Assembly: GCF_020184175.1 (NCBI RefSeq)
Contig: NC_065532.1
Coordinates: 43,854,287-43,918,286 of the forward strand
Origin: Aphis gossypii
Lineage: Eukaryota; Arthropoda; Insecta; Hemiptera; Aphididae
Direction: 5' to 3'
Length of the DNA: 64,000 nt
A model generated the notes under the pieces. It was not told the origin of the DNA. It saw only the letters and a program-made list of their open reading frames with translations, and did no database searches. Shown one piece after another: positions 61,781-64,000 of this stretch. A program made the position numbers and the translations under genes. Position 1 is the stretch's first letter. Every line of letters begins with the position of its first letter.

Positions 61781-62891
61781 GGTAAACGGTCAAAAAGTCC
61801 GGGGACAAAAAGTCCAGTATGAAAAAAGTTGGACAAAAAGTCCGGATTCATTTTTACTGTCAGACAAAAAGTCCGAAAATACAAAATAACAAAAATATTA
61901 AAATTATTTTTTATATTTTATTATTTCTACGATTACCGACACAGAAAAAATTATTTAAATATTATATACATTACGTTTGCCTATACAATAATAATAATAA
62001 TAATAATTTGATACCTATATACAATACGTTTCCCTAAGAAATGATTGTCGATGTCATTACAATAATAATATTTAAAAAAAAAGTTATACGTTTTAAAAAA
62101 TCTAGTCTACATTTATAATAACAATAATAATTTATTCTACATTTCGTTTTCTTAAGCAATGACCAATTCTATTTAAGAATTCTGGTATTGTTAACTCGTT
62201 ATTAACAAACATCGTACATAAATATTGTAATTTTACATTTTTTTCTGATCCATGTTTTTTTTTTCTTGGGGGTTCCATATCATGTAATGCTATTTTAGCG
62301 TCTCGGGATACACTGACTAAGTGACAAATTCAATTTATAATTCAAGCCCGCTACGTTCCTCATGAAATCGATTATATCGATGAGATCGTGGTAATAACAT
62401 TGATTATCGTTATTACTTATTGTAGTATGTAGATATAATCTTAAATCTTATGGTAGATAAACTGTAGACATACTGCCGCGATAAACATAAGATAGATATA
62501 GCCATATTCGTATCTACCTACCTACGAAACTATTTTTTTTTGTTTTCATATATGAATTTCTTTCAGTGTACAGTGGATTTCCGTTATATTTTAGGTATAA
62601 GAAATAAGAAGTAATAAAATATAAAAAAAAATACAATAATATAATAAAAGTAGGTACAACAATTACATTTTTAAAATAAATATTAATTATATATGAACTG
62701 ACTATATAATATAATATTACATTTATATAATACATATAGACATTATAGACAATTTTATATTTTCGGACTTTTTGTCCGACAGTAAAAATGTACTCGGACT
62801 TTTTGTCCGGCAATCAAAAAATGAACCCGGATTTTTAGTCCAACTTTTTTCATTCCGGACTTTTTGTCCCCGGACTTTTCGTCCGGGATTC
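61781..62891. mobile_element. MULE-like non-autonomous element with palindrome-array ends
   Basis: The 1.11-kb element is flanked by a perfect 9-bp duplication, gtgatacct (61772-61780 and 62892-62900), the length typical of Mutator-like elements. Both ends are ~100-120 bp inverted repeats built from GGACAAAAAGTCC-type palindromes: four at the left (61790-61880) and five at the right (62762-62886), the latter including 'cggactttttgtccg' several times. The interior is AT-rich without a transposase; the frames covering the ends are by-products of the repeats. Confidence 0.85.
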
Positions 62892-62900
62892 GTGATACCT

Positions 62901-64000
62901 ATACCCATCTATTTTGCAGTGCTCTTTAGTCTTGAAACCTTGAGTATTGGTCTGAATTTTTTTAATTTAAAACCTCAAAAGAAAAATAATAATTTATAAA
63001 TTAATAATCGTAATAAAAAAATGTACAGAAATACAATTAATAAAAAGTATGCCACTATTATATAGTACACGCAGTCTTGCGGATATAAGCGGAAAACAAT
63101 TACCGACCTTGTAACAATTGCATTATAAAAAAAAAAAATTGTAACCCAAACCCATGAGTTATATTATATAACTTATATAATACATAATAATAATTTATTG
63201 TTCTGAGCACGATTGTAAATAGATACCTGGTGCTACTTACCGGTTCTGAAATCGTTTTTCAAAGTTAAATACATGTTATTTGCACTAAAGCTCAGTCCCT
63301 ATATAATTACTAGCAAATATCTATAATCTATATTGTACATACAATCTACATAGATACTACCATTATTTTTACAATGTGAATATCATTTAAGTATATATTA
63401 TGTATGATGTATATTATTAAATATTTATATCAATAGGTACCTATATAGTAAATTAGTATTAAACACATATTTTTTATAGTTCGCCTATGTAGACGTTTCT
63501 ATCGTAACTTACAGTCATTAGTATAGTCATTACTTCCTCCATTATTAAAATAATAATAGTATCTTAGTATGGTACCTATATATAGGACCTTTGTGCATTT
63601 ATAGCAGGACATATTATTAAATATTATTATGGGCAATACTATTTGACTTGTATTTTGTATAATATTACTGCTACATCGAGTTGTATTAATTTTAACAACT
63701 GTTTAATTTAAATAATAATAATACAAATAATAAATCGGTTCTTCTGAGCATCCTCATGTGACACCTTGGCATAAATGAAACTGGTCTTTATGGCAAGATG
63801 TTGATTAGAAATGTACAAAATCAGCAAATTCACTCGCTGAATACTCACTTACTTTTACTTGTAAATTGGAAATCACACAAGACTCATTAAGTATTTATTG
63901 GAAGGAATACCTACCAACAACATAAGACTTCAAAAGTAAAAATTAGTGTACCAAGAGCAGCAAGCTAAAAATCATTACTCAATAGAAATTGGCAAGTTGT
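62901..64000. other. AT-rich stretch, no gene recognised
   Basis: No coding or RNA gene supported. The last 280 bases are less AT-rich, but all frames are interrupted within short distance. Confidence 0.4.

Noticed and set aside
61819..62037. Frames at 61819-62037 and 62514-62999 rich in QKVRKYK/KSEN motifs
   Set aside because: They are translations of the palindrome arrays at the ends of the MULE-like element, not genes.

Overview
The window looks like aphid (Hemiptera) nuclear DNA. It is strongly AT-rich, genes are sparse and split by short GT-AG introns, and old DNA transposons, MITEs, LINE and SINE remnants and segmental duplications fill most of it. The one clearly conserved housekeeping gene is an insect-type Suppressor of Hairless (Su(H)/RBPJ). 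Assignment to aphids is an inference from composition, gene type and repeat style; no species call is made.

Layout. 1-14 kb: gene-poor, with copies of a ~2 kb non-coding interspersed repeat (here called R1), a mariner remnant, a foldback MITE, the 3' end of a Ser/Gly-rich gene (10.1-10.45 kb), a GC-rich terminal-inverted-repeat element and a decayed LINE. 14.6-22.6 kb: segmental duplication unit A, with a tRNA-derived SINE, a spliced minus-strand ankyrin-type gene (15 near-identical 27-aa units) and two further candidate exons. 22.6-32.1 kb: R1 copies, an inverted duplication, MITEs, a fragment of the duplicated unit and a 3.75 kb element with ~470 bp inverted arms. 32.16-35.05 kb: a structurally complete hAT transposon with a perfect 8-bp target duplication but a frameshifted transposase. 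36.3-42.25 kb: partial unit D, ending in an ankyrin pseudogene. 42.25-48.6 kb: unit B, with a second ankyrin-type gene (12 units). 48.6-56.7 kb: transposon graveyard with a FLYWCH/MULE transposase relic and a TIR-bounded element carrying a three-exon minus-strand gene. 57.4-58.85 kb: Su(H) on the minus strand. 59.85-60.02 kb: a candidate first exon on the plus strand. 61.8-62.9 kb: a MULE-like element whose ends are arrays of a short palindrome. The rest is AT-rich sequence in which I see no gene.

The most interesting content is the duplicated ankyrin-type locus. A separate 62-codon leader exon joins the repeat exon in phase in both copies. The repeat number differs (15 and 12), there is a higher-order repeat pattern inside the arrays, and a third copy is broken. 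The repeat unit (GH.DVLRYAHENGCPW type) resembles arrays I associate with protists, oomycetes and giant viruses more than typical animal ankyrins, so its origin in an insect is worth testing.
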